Assembly: GCA_012295275.1 (NCBI GenBank)
Contig: CM022670.1
Coordinates: 15,481,198-15,545,197 of the forward strand
DNA length: 64,000 nt
From: Chrysomallon squamiferum
Taxonomy: Eukaryota; Mollusca; Gastropoda; Neomphalida; Peltospiridae
Direction: 5' to 3'
In this document: positions 1 through 13,200 of the stretch, one piece after another
Position numbering within the stretch: position 1 is the first letter of the stretch
How the letters are laid out: each line of letters starts with the position of its first letter
Notes under the pieces: generated by a model
What the model was told of the DNA's origin: nothing
Database searches by the model: none
What the model saw: only the letters and a program-made list of their open reading frames with translations
Position numbers and translations under genes: made by a program

Positions 1-526
1 TTAAATTACTGACAATAATAGTTTTGTTGTACATTCTGATATAATGCACCATTTAAACTTAACAAAATAAAACTTGAAAGCCTTAATGATACAACTTTTA
101 TTAAAACCATGGATATTTGACACCACAGTTGACTGTTATAGTACACCCTGAGAAAGATTTAATTTTTTTATTTTGATTGTTACTATAGTTGACATTTCAG
201 TGTAAAGCAAGATAAACATTTCACTTGTTATGAAATTAATGGATATAAAAACACTACACAGGTCAAATTTTGTTACCAGTAACTTAACATTAGTGTCAGA
301 TATATGCATATCATTTAACAGTAAAAGCAGTAACATAATAATAAATAAAAATAATTCAACAGATTTAAAGCAAATATTAAATAAAAAATAATGCATAACA
401 TCATAAAAAAAAAATGAAAGTTGTTACTAATGCCTTTATATATAATTGCTAGATTATATACATGTGCATTTTTAAATTTTATGCTAAATGTTAACTATTT
501 GTGATGAAAGTTTATTGTCTCCATAG

Positions 527-3326
527 AAACGTGCTATTGGACAGGAACTTTTCGACAAAGTCTGTGCACACTTGGACTTGCTGGAAAAAGATTACTTTGG
601 CATCACATACACTGATGATAGAGATCCACCACAGATAAGGGTATTTTCATTCAGATATTTCATTCAGCAGTTTAAATTCATGGTTGAGTGTCAACTGAAA
701 AACAAAAACATATTAAATAAAATATGAACTCATTCTGATCAGATGTTTTTAAGTTGTGAATATGTCTTTTTTCAGTATGTCACCATTAAGAGCATTTATG
801 TAAAACAAAAACTGTTTATTGACATTTTTTATTTGATATTTACTATTGTAATATTAATTTAGTTCTAATTCCAAGAGACTGTAAATAATATTTCATAGTT
901 CATATATAACATAAACAATTAAAAAAAAAAAAAAAAAGAAAAGTTCTTTATTTAGAAACATTTTTTGTTATCTTCAATTTTTATATCTATATATATTATA
1001 ATATTGAAATAATGTCAACAAATTTTAAAATGTTTCAGTATTTGGTTACTTGATGGTTTTGTAGCTAAACTTTCATTTATTATTTACCGAAAGTTTATTT
1101 GTAATTTATGGTTTCTTTCAGTATTGGTTAAACCTTGAAAAGAAAATATCTAAACAGAAAAAGAGTAAGTACAACTTTTTGTTGATAAAAAAAATGTAGA
1201 AATTTATCAATGTAATGAACAATAACAAATTTTGTTTAATGCATCTTAATGAACTGATATTTGGTGTGTTTATTTATTTATTTTATTTTACTTGTTTATT
1301 CATTTTTTATTTTTATTTTATTTCAGAAGGACCTTGGGTTTTTGCCTTTGCATTAAAATTCTACCCTCCAGATCCAACACAATTGCAAGAAAGTTTGACA
1401 CGGTATGTTTTGTTTAAAAATGTTAATTATCACAATATATTCATAATATTGGCAGTCAATATTATTCCATTTACAATTTGTCAGATATGGTTAGGTGATC
1501 AGATTAATTTTATTTTGGGCATATTATAGTACTGAAGTGTGTCAAAGGAGGGCAGAACATATAAAACAAGAAAATCTCAGATTTTCACATCTTTATTTTT
1601 ATTTTTAATACTTTTGATTTCAGTCTTTGAATTGGATTATATTGCATTTGTTTTGTATTCTGATACCATTGTATATGTCTGTTTCAGATCAGTTTGATAA
1701 TCTTGTTTTTGTTTTATTAATAGATACCTGGTTTGCCTACAGATCAGAAGAGATATTCTTGATGGAAGGTATGAAATAAATGTTGTATTTTGCATTGGTT
1801 TATTTTATATATTTTTATTGTGAATTAAAATAAAGACCAGCATTTGCATTTGTTTTTAGTTGTAACATGTTTTCAGCCTTGACTGAAAAACACACAAACA
1901 GCAACATAATTTCATTATCAGTTATCAGATTACAGAACTCAGTTAATCATATTTTTATCATCTGGTCATTACTCATTTGTTGTCAGTTAATCATAAAGAT
2001 TAGATTGAATTTTTTTTTTTTTTTTTTTTTTTTTTTTGATTGTCAATTGTATATTTTCTTTATTTGAAATTAGATTTATAATATCTGTAAATTCTGAATA
2101 TTTAATAAATTGTTTCTATTTGGATACTGGTTATTTAACAACAAACTATTACTTTATTACTATTATTATTATTATTTATATATTTTTTTGTTTAAGATTG
2201 CCCTGTTCATTTGTAACACATGCAATCCTAGGATCATACAGCGTGCAGGCAGATAAAAGTGATTATGATCCTGCAGAACATGGATATGGTATCGACTACA
2301 TTAAAGATATGCCATTTGCTCCTAACCAGACAACAGAATTGTTGGAGAAAATCCATGACCTTCACAAACAACACAAGTACGCCAATATTCTGTCCTGATA
2401 TTAGTTCTAATGTTTTAATTTAGTGTTAGTACTGACACTTTAGTATCTCAAACATTTTTTAACTGCATTAATTCTATATAAATATAAGTAATCATGTTTT
2501 AAATGGACGTTTTAAGATTCTAAGATACTAGGTTTTTAACTTGGATTATTTTTGTTTTCAGAGGTGAAACGCCTGAGGCAGCTGATATGCATTTTCTTGA
2601 AAATGCAAAGAAACTGGCAATGTATGGTGTCGATCTTCACAAAGCAAAAGTAAGCAGGACCATTTTAAAAATATGCAGCTTGCCTTTTGTAATGGCTTTT
2701 GTTAACATGTCGGACATTATTTTTGTTTCTTTTTTTTTCTTCTTGTTTTTTTCCTCGTTTATTATGATAAACCATAAGAAATAGTTATGGCTATTATGAC
2801 ATCAATATGTTCAGCTACGTTTTCCATTACAGATACAATTGTACTTTTAAAACTGTTTCCTGTAAGCAAATTCATTTTTTAGAAAATTGATAATGTACTA
2901 TTACCTATAATCTATTAAATTAGTGTATTACATCATTCTGAGAAAATCATAAATAATTTGTAACATTATATCTTGTTACAAGCAACAAAAATTGTATTTT
3001 ATTTCCAATAATTGGTCAGTACAAATATGGATCACTAGCCATTAATATTAATACAAATTTAATGCCCATTTTTTTTTTCTTTGTTTTCTTTTTGTTTGTT
3101 TTTATTCTGTTTAATGTTTAATTGCACTTAAAAAAAACTTTAAAATGAGAAGGAAAAAACAAAAAAAAACTTGTATATGAATATGAATCTTTAAATATTT
3201 AAATAGAAGTTAAGATGTATTCATTTTACATGAATTTGATCCTAAATTAATTCAGATGTCCAAAGGTTACACCAATTTTCAAATCTATTTTGTGTTTAAC
3301 ATCGAGAGATAGAAGGGACACAACTT

Positions 3327-3360
<34 letters not shown>

Positions 3361-4142
3361 TTTATTGCCTAGATAAGCATTTTATAGCTAGCCCATTAGA
3401 TAATTAATTATAATAACATGATCAAATATAAATTAACAACCTTCTTCAATAACTAAACTCCTTTGTTTTAAAGTAATAATTATTGAAGCAGGACATTTTG
3501 AGGTTGTTAGTTATGAAATACTAAAAACAAAAACATTAATTAAATGTAAAGAAAAATATGAGGCAAAGCTGCAGATTTTTTATTATAAAAACATTTTGTA
3601 ATATTTCTCCTGATGTTTTTTTCTTTGTTCTGTTATTATTATTATTAATTTTTTTTTTTTTACTTTTTATTTGATGTTTCAATAATGTTTGTTATTTCAG
3701 GACTCTAAAGGAATAGACATCCTTTTGGGAGTGTGTGCCAGTGGACTTCTTGTGTACAGAGACAAACTGCGCATCAACAGATTTGTCTGGCCCAAAATTC
3801 TAAAAATTTCATACAAGAGAAACAATTTCTACATAAGACTAAGACCAGGCGAGGTAATACTTAGTTTTTTTCTTCCCTTTCTTTTTTCCCCAGTTTCTGT
3901 TCTAATTCTTCTATCAGATTTTTAATACTCAGGCTGTCAATCTAGATTTATATTGCTGTTTCAGTTTTATGAATTCCAGTTAAGAGTTAATAAGTAAAAT
4001 TTATACATTGTAATATTTAAAATATGATTCTCATTGTTTTCTAGTTTGAGTCACATGAATGGACAATTGGTTTTAAACTTGAAAACCATCGCTATGCCAA
4101 ACGATTATGGAAAACATGTGTGGAACATCATGCATTTTTCAG
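527..4142 (+). other. EPB41L: FERM domain exons (N-lobe part, M-lobe, C-lobe) of the 4.1 gene
   Basis: Eight exons encode about 266 residues of the FERM module, which binds cytoplasmic tails of membrane proteins and phosphoinositides. The first exon carries [20 protein letters not shown] and the next YWLNLEKKI, typical of the end of the ubiquitin-like N-lobe. The M-lobe follows ([12 protein letters not shown], then [19 protein letters not shown]). The PH-like C-lobe spans [38 protein letters not shown] and [19 protein letters not shown]. The first 100 or so residues before this, including the start codon, lie upstream of base 1. Bases 1-526 are AT-rich intron with no recognisable exon. Confidence 0.93.
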
Positions 4143-7100
4143 GTATTGTGTAATTCATTTCCTCTCTCAAGATGGAACTATATCTGTCTATTTCTATTTT
4201 TTATTTTATTTTTGTTTTTAACAATACGTTTTATTTTATTTATTATTATTAACGATACAAACATTTTTTTTATATTTATTGATGTAGACCACAAGAACCA
4301 GATATTCCAGAAAGTAGTACTTTATATAAAAGATACATTTTTGAGTTTCAGTTGTTGTTGTTGTTATTATTATTATTGTTATTGTTATTGTTATTGTTAT
4401 TGTTATTGTTATTGTTATTGTTATTGTTATTGTAGACTGCGAGAACCAGATGTTCCAAAAGGCAATACTTTATTCCCGAGACTGGGCTCCAAGTTCCGCT
4501 ACTCTGGTAGGACACTATTCCAGACAAAAAAGAATTTAGAAATCCTTGGAAGAGAAGACAGACCATTAAAGCGTGCACATAATTACAGAAGCACTATGCC
4601 ATATGGTGAAAACAGAGCTCGTAGTGTAGATGAATGTAAGAAACTAGATTCTTTAACATTATCTTCTTGTATTCTCTTTGCTTTAAAAAAAGAATCTTGC
4701 AACTATTTAAACTACTTAATATTAAAATATGATGATTATTTAATGTTTTCATCAGGTTTACAGAACAATCAGCAGCTAATCAGGTAATTGTTTTGCTTGT
4801 TTTTGTTTTATTATTTTTAAGAATTAACATTCCACGAAATGCTGTGTAAGAAGAAGACACCTTTGATAGTTCAGATTCAGATGCTTTAATCTGTATTTGT
4901 CTTGACTTTTTTCTGTAACAGTGGCAATGCGTCCTAACTACAGAGATCAGTACAAGAATGAACATGGTTACTATCCTGAAGAAGCAAGAACTCTAGAAAG
5001 GAAATACTCGGAAGATGATTACCATAATCGCAGTTTGCCAGATGAACGAAATCGCAGTGACAGAGTTCCAACAGCCCTGGCCACTGTGGGATTACCAGAA
5101 GGAATGAAACCATATGAAGGAGAAGAAGAACAAAAAGAAAAATATCGTCCAACTGAAAATGAAGAAGGAAGAATGAGAGGATCGAGAGAGAATTTACCTG
5201 ACACAGCAGAGAGAAGACATAGGGCTCCTGGTGATGAGGTAAGTTCATTATTTTCTTTACATCACTTAAAACATTTTTATTGCAGACTCAAGCAGTAACT
5301 AACATGATGAATCTTTATGAGGGGGGGAACCTGCTGCTGATAAAAACAAAAATAAAATCATCTTAACTGTTATTCCTTTCATATATGATACTTAAAAGCT
5401 ATTTTTAAAAGAAATATCTGTCTTTGATTATTTATTTTATTCTTTTTATTTTTAATTTTATTTTTTTATTTTTTGTTTTGTTTTTATTTAATTGTTTTTA
5501 AAACTTGTTGTCAGTTACAGTATAAAGTATAATGTTTTAAAATAAAAATAGGAAGCAACACTACAGAGAGAGCAGGGAAGGGAAGGAGATGCTATGGGTG
5601 TACCAGCTGGTGGTGTCCAGACAGCGGTCTCTCCTAAAAAAGCCAAGGAAGAAGAAAAAGAAAGGAAACGAAGGGAGAAGGAAGAGGAGAAGAGACTTAA
5701 AGAAGAAAAGAAAAGAAAAGAAAAAGGAGAGAAGAAGAAGAAGGGCAAAGGCAAGGAAAAGATTGCATTGGCAGAGCTGGAGAGGCCATCAGCAGAAGAC
5801 AGAAGGGATAAATTGGTACATTGTTTTCTTTATTATTAAATAGTTTATCACACACCAGACTCACAATGTTTGTGAATGGAAATAAACTGATCTTCTTTTT
5901 TTCTATTTACTGCAGTTTTCTCAAACTGAACAAATAATAGCTATGTTTTTATTTTCTGTCTACTTTGTCTACTTGCATTTCACTGTCTAATTTTGTTTTA
6001 TAATGTTGATAATTTAACCAGGATTTGATTATTCATAAAAGGTTTTGAACTTGTTTACTCACAGGATGAAGAAAGTGCCACTCAGAAAACACAGCTGGGA
6101 TCATGAGCCTGATTCTGCAGGACTTGAAAGGGTAAATGTTATCTAATTTGTTGACTCCTATGCTGGCTAGCTTAATTATGTAAAATATGTTTCTTCTATT
6201 TCATAAACACCTTATATTATGTCAGTACAAACATTTTTTTAATCAGAACTATACAAATGTTAAACCCAAAGGTTGAATGGGAATTATACTTTTTTACTTT
6301 TTTTTTTTTACTTTTACATCCATTGAATAAATTGGTTCAACATTTGGCATGATATTCACATATCTTAGCTTAGTGCAAAGTTTATTTTGTATTTCTATAA
6401 TTATATTATTTTGTTGTTTTTATTTCATTTCTGTAATATATTCTGTTATTTTGTTATTTTTATTTTATAATTACACCATTTTATTTTGTTAATCTGTCAC
6501 TGAGTAGCATTTTGGGATTTTATTTCTGCTCATTCTTTTAATGTTCATTTCATAATTTATTATTGTGTATGACAGTGTCAGATCAAGCAAACATGAACTA
6601 TTTTTGTAAATTTGCCACTGATGTTAAGTTGTGGTTTGTTTTGTTCTGTACAGAGTGATGCTGTTCTTGCAGCCGCTACAGCAGCAGAACCAGGAGCTCC
6701 GTCCAATAAGGTGCTCTTGATATGTACATCTCATCTATTGTTCCATTCTATCAGTCTGTTTTGCTTTTTCTTGTGTTTTCATTCATTTTCTTCCTAAGCA
6801 GTTGTCATTAAAAAAAACTCACATGATAAATATTTACTGTGTACTGATAGATTTACCTACAGAAATAATATTTTAAAAAATCCATTGCTATTATTTTGTA
6901 ATGTTTTTTTTTTTTTTTTTTTTTTTTAATTTCATTTACAGTTAATCAATCAAGAAAATGTTAAATGTAAATGATACATTAAATAATTCATAATTTATTG
7001 TACATTTAGCTCGGTGTGAATGTCCCTTGATACATAGAAAGTTTTTTTTTTTTTTTATAGTGGATGTTTCTTTCAGTTTTAACATATTATTAATATTATT

Positions 7101-9189
7101 AATTAGATTATTTGTAATCTAACTATTCCATTTTCACTCATTTTATTTACTGTTTTTACATGTTAGAACTTTATTTTGAATTATGTTCATTGACCCATTT
7201 CATGTCATTGGTCATGTTCATTTGTAAATATAGGAACATGATGAAGACACTGATAAAGATAAACATAAAGATAAAAAGGATAAACATAAAGATAAAAAGG
7301 AGGAAGGCAAAAAAGGTGGACTTTTGAGCAAGTTTAAAAAGCCACACAAAGATTCCAAATCAAAACTTGAGTCACCTGAACGAACTAGTGCCGTTGGCAG
7401 AGAGCCTGATGACAGCCAGGTTGTTAACTCTTGTAAAAATCGGCCCACATGCTTGCTGGGTATTAGTGTAGACTGCCCTGTATGCACCTTGTAACAGTTA
7501 AATTTGGGTGTGGTAAATGTGAAAACAAATGTCATGCATGTTTATTTACACATTCTAATCGGCATTCGTTTAGATGCAGTAAAAATTAAACCAAGCTTAG
7601 CCTTTAAAAAGATGAGACTTTTTGGGCCTTTGATAAAGTCTCTGAAAAAAACACACCAAATAACAATATTAATGAAAGCAGCTTGTAATAAACATAAGCA
7701 TATTAATATTTTTCTGCATGATCATTCTTTATACAGTAAAGTGTTATGTAGTTTTTGTATTTGTTTTTGTTGAGTCATTATAATTTATTTATTTTAAAAC
7801 AAATTGTTAAGGCCTTTAAGGATGAAAGAAATGTTTAATTTGATATATTCAAGATCAAAAAAAAAAAAACTAACTGCATGTTAGGAGTAGATAAAGAATA
7901 GAGAAAAATAGTATATAAACAGTAATGACTATATTAATATAGGTTTCCATCTTATTGAAAATCTGATATCCCTAGTTTTAGACGCATGTATTAGAAACAT
8001 TAACCTGAAAATTATAAACATTAACAAAATGCTTATGACTGCTATACACCTCTTGTCAACCTAATTTAGCAGAGTGGTTATGATTTGCTTGGATTAACCT
8101 GGATTCCAGTCTACAAATATTCTTTTCTAAGTTGACTCCTGTTTCTGGCACCTGCCATACAAGTCAGTGTTCATGGAAGGAATTATAGTGACCTTAAGAT
8201 GGATGTCCATAAATTGCCTGTATAGTCGAAGCATGCTTCAGTCTGAATTGGTGTTTGTCACAAATAATGGTGATAAATGTAAAGATATTTATTGAAAATC
8301 TCATAAACAATAATTTTTCTTTTTCTTTTAACCAGTCATCTTAATTCACATTTTTTATTTTATTTTTTATTTTTTATATATGTGATTTTAGATATATATA
8401 TATATATTTTTTTTAAAGTATTCTTCCAGACATTGTATACTTACTTTAACATTTTGCATTATTTGCAGATTGTAGCATTTCAGTGACAGTAATGTTATCA
8501 TCAATTTCTTTCAGTAAGCTTACATTTTATCTGAAAGAAAACATAATTCATCCATTACTTTGGTGTTACCCAGTCCTGAAATATATTTGTATTGTAAAAT
8601 TGTTTACAACTGTTTCATCTTGCTTTGCTTACATTTTTACTATTAGTTACTGACAGATTTGTTTGTGATTGTGTGCACATATGAATTTTGATTTGCTTAT
8701 TAGATTTAGTTTTCAGTAACAAACATTTCCAGACTAACTTGTTTTTTTTCAGGATAGATAATTATTTTTATTCTTCTTCACAATACTTGGTTTACATAAT
8801 ACAGATGCCTATTTGTTTTCATATATTACATAAATAACATCATAGTACTAGCTTTACCAAAGTTAAATTTATTATTTAATAATTTTATTTTCTTCTTTTT
8901 TGTCTTTTTTTATTATTTTGTACATATTTTCTCACCAATTCTACACTGATTTCTCTCAGAAATTAATTTAAATTATCCTATTTTGTTAGGACATGCAGTA
9001 ATACTGCATCTCTACATTTTGTACATCTCTACAAAACTGAAGAAAACTGCAAGAGAAATATTCTTTCATTTCTATTTTACTTCTTTCCCTTTCACTTTCT
9101 TTCTCATCAGAGAATAAGTTCTTCACATTTGCAAGGGGAAATAATTCATTCTGTTAAACCTTAGTTTAGTTTTGTTTTCTTTTAAATTT

Positions 9190-9224
<35 letters not shown>

Positions 9225-10244
9225 CCTGATACAGGCTGGTTTGACTGGGCCAGGTGTTGATGAACCTGATGAAGCAGATAAGACCAAACCTCATAAGGTG
9301 CATTTTCATATCCTTCATCCGTCACTGTTTCTTGCTTCTAGCAGCTTTCTGAAACACTCCTACCATCATTCTTTACATACGCTTGTAGAGCTGTTACTTC
9401 CTGTTTGTTTAGTATGAACAAGTATGTGTTATTCACCACATTAAACTTTTAGACAGTCTGAATATTCAATTTTTATTAAATTAATTACCTGAAGAACTAT
9501 TTCAGTGCTGAAAACAATTTTCAAATAATCAGTGAACTGGTTGAAATCAGAAAAAATTGGGGAAAAAAAATATATAATAAAAAGTATTTAAAGATTAATT
9601 TATTTCAATCATTGTAAATTTGTTCCATACCAACTTAAGCTATTCATCTTCAGTTATAATTTAATAATCTATATTTTATATTTTGATATATAATTTTTAT
9701 GAACAGAACTGCACATTATTGTTTAGAAAAGAACATGATATACTGTGTTTTTAAACAAAAGTTTTCTGAGACTGTACATATCCATTCTTTTAATGTTCTG
9801 GATTATCTGAATACAGTACAATAATATCTTACTAATCTTTCATAATAATTTCTGATGAAAATTGTTTACATAAAAAGCAATCATTCTTCATATATAGGTT
9901 TTCCTTATTTTGCTCCGAGTATTTATTTATCTCTGTGACGTTGTAAGGTTTCTGAAAGAAGGGTTTTTATTTGTTGTTTTTTTTTGTTTTTTTTAAAAAC
10001 AAGCAAACATATATACAACTTAATTATATCAGAGGACAGTGAGGCATCAGTGAAACTTTTTATTACAGAAACGTAAAGATGATAAACCACGAAAATCATC
10101 TTCAATAATGGCTAGTCTATGCTCAGGAAAATCATCATCCAAGGTTTGGCAAGCATGCTTGTCCACAAAATGTTTGATGTCTTAACAGTGGCATGACGTG
10201 CAAACAGACATCATATAGTAGTTAGTCCATGTTATTGTTTCATG

Positions 10245-10279
<35 letters not shown>

Positions 10280-13200
10280 TATCTGCTTAGAGATCTTGCA
10301 ATCTGCTTGTGAATTATCCAAAATATTTTTTTCTCCAGAACATAGGATTTCCATTATGTCCAAGAGGTAATGAGATACGAGAATATAGAATTAAATAAAT
10401 AAAAAATAAATGAAATAAAAAGCTATCTAAAGAGTTAATAAAATGAATATATAACAGTATTTTCCAGTTCTGAAGTAACCTATTGCAAGAAGTAGTTGTA
10501 TAATTATTTTTCAAATTTCAAATGGTTCATTAATTTCATCCTATGATACTGCAAAATGGCAGCCATTTATTATACAAAATATTTTGTTTTATTTTTATTT
10601 TTTTAAATAACTGCTAAGAATTTGTAGTGTTATATCACAATTTAATTAAAAGAATTTCTTCATCTGTTTCAAGCTTAGAAATAAACAGTCTCAAGAAGAA
10701 TCAAAATTAATTCAAATATTCTGTTTGTATCTAAAACATGCATGATTCTGTTGTATCTTGTTAGTATTGTGTATGACACAATGTAACCATTATAGGAGAG
10801 TTCAGGATTACTTTGTTTTATAGCCTTTACAAAAAGAAACACATCTGAATTTATCTTATAAACAAAGTTTCTAATTTATTGTAATACTTAACAACCTGAT
10901 TTAACTTTTCAGTAAGGAAAAAATTTGATGGGTTTTATTATTAACAAAAATATATCATTGTAATGAATAACATTCAGTTTAGTTTAATGTAAAATCAAAA
11001 TGTTTATTATCTTTAACTTGGGTAATTTTATTTATATTTTCTTTCTTTTTTTGTCATTTTAAAAAAAAAAAAAAATTATTGGTCTCTATATGGCGTCTGT
11101 TTCAAACAAGTTTGAGATAGGAATGTTACAGGTTATAACTGAAATAAAAACTCTTTCCTTTTTTTATTCCTATTTATTAAAATAAATTTGTATATGTAAG
11201 CTATATTTATTGAAGATAATCATATTTTATATCTTATGGATACAGATGTGATGTTTAGTTGTTTGTGTTTTATGTATGTAGTGACTTTACTGCTTAAACA
11301 TTCATCTTCTGATAATTCTGCTTCATGCTCATATATCAAATTACATTCTAATCTTTCCATCAGTACAGTGGTTCAAGATCTTGTTAATATACCACTACCA
11401 GAATGTTTATTAATATTATATTGAAAATTAGATATTTCAGTATGTTAGTGCATTTATTAAGACATTTTCTTGGTCTCACAGAATGTAACTGCAGTGTCTT
11501 CACTGACAACCATACTGAGTACAGGTAGTGGGAAGCCAGTGATTCAGAGATCTTTCAGTGTTATTAAACAGGTATTCAGAGCATCAGATTCAGAATCCAA
11601 ATTCTTTCACCCAAAGGACAATCATCATTGGTTTGCCAGTTCTGCTACATTATATCATTCTTTAATTACTTCTCTTTTATATGGGGAAATAATTTCTTAC
11701 AATATTTATCAAATTCAGCATCTAAGTTCAAACACACAAAAGATATTCATCCTTGTTTGTCAATTCTGCTACTTTATATTGATCTCAAGATGTGCCTGGG
11801 CAAATAATTTCTTAACATTTGTATGAAATACTTTTGCATGTTGTTCACGATTTTCAAACAAAATTCAGATGGGAATGTTTTACTGAGAATGTATCTCTGA
11901 AAGTAATGTTACCTGTTTTAACCAACAGCCATTTAAGTGAATGTGCTCAATTCTTTTACAACATCTGTGTCTTTCGTGTTTTTGTGATTGATAGTATGTC
12001 TTCATCTTGAAAAACTGTATGTATCACTGAAAACTTACTGCATGCTTCTTAGCAAAATGAATATTTAAAATGTTCACTGAATGAGTAAATATGGCTAAAA
12101 TCGAAACAGATATGTCGTGATGTAATTACTGTAAAAATAATTGCTGTCCCAGTTTTGTATTGTGAAATTCTGATCATTTGCATGAGTACTATAAATCGGT
12201 AAACATTAAAACAATGTGGATGCATGCAATTTGATTTTCATAGTTATATCAGCAACAGTATTTATAAATATTATTATTAATAATATATGGAAGGGGGTAT
12301 CGTTATTTTTTACCTGAATAAAACATTATTTTAAAGTAATACAGGGTTCCCTACTTGATAATGTACATCTTTAAAAGTTATTAAGCTCGGAAGATACCGA
12401 AGTGTTTTGTAGCAACGTACAATCGGATTAGGGGAGATAATTTCGAAATTTACGAAACTACGGTAAATTACTGTCGATAATTTTTATTAGCGGGAATTAT
12501 AAATTGCTAATAACAATAATATTACTGTTGTTATTATTAGCACTAGAGGTAGTTGCGTTTTTAACCTTCGATGGAAGGTATCGATGTGTACGATTAGATC
12601 GGGGGAGATAATTAAGGAACTTGTGAAGCTACGGTAAATTATTAACATTTGTATCATCGAATTTTAATTTATTAATATTATTTTTATCTTTTTTAAATTT
12701 ATTTTCTTTATTTATTCTTCTGTTTGTTTTATGTTCTTTGTTAATTGCGAATTTCGCATCCGGTTTAGAAACCAAGCATCGACATTTAAAAATGCATGAT
12801 GCAGACATTCGAGTCTCGAAAACTTCAGCCGTTCTTAGAAGCATTATTTTCAATAAAAGTATGAAATTAAATTATCCTGATTATAAAATTAAATGACAAT
12901 TAGACGTAATTTTATTTAGCTCCCACTAATATGATTCCACATTTCGCTGTTCTGACGTCATTATTTATTCCGTGGTTTTAATCAAAATAGACTCTCGTAC
13001 ATTTTTATTTTTATATTCTTAAATCGGTTTTACATTATTTGATTTATTTTATTTTATTATAATTTTTTTTATTATTATTATTATTTTTTTTTTTTTGGTT
13101 TTGTCTAAAAAATGGAGTGTTTTTGTCCATTATTTAACCCATTTACAAGTTACTGCTTTATTGTTGATGTAAGATCAATTTTATTATGTATTTAATCATT

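Noticed and set aside
4348-4578. Poly-asparagine protein on the minus strand
   Set aside because: A translation of the microsatellite plus the antisense of a 4.1 exon.
4107-4787. Single 226-aa open frame across the FA exon
   Set aside because: It reads through two introns and the TTATTG repeat (poly-Cys/Tyr). Only 4436-4635 is exon; the rest has splice sites and no family similarity.
12629-12853. 74-aa minus-strand protein inside the candidate transposon
   Set aside because: Its tail is Lys/Asn-rich from AT-rich sequence and no transposase or zinc-finger motif is recognisable.
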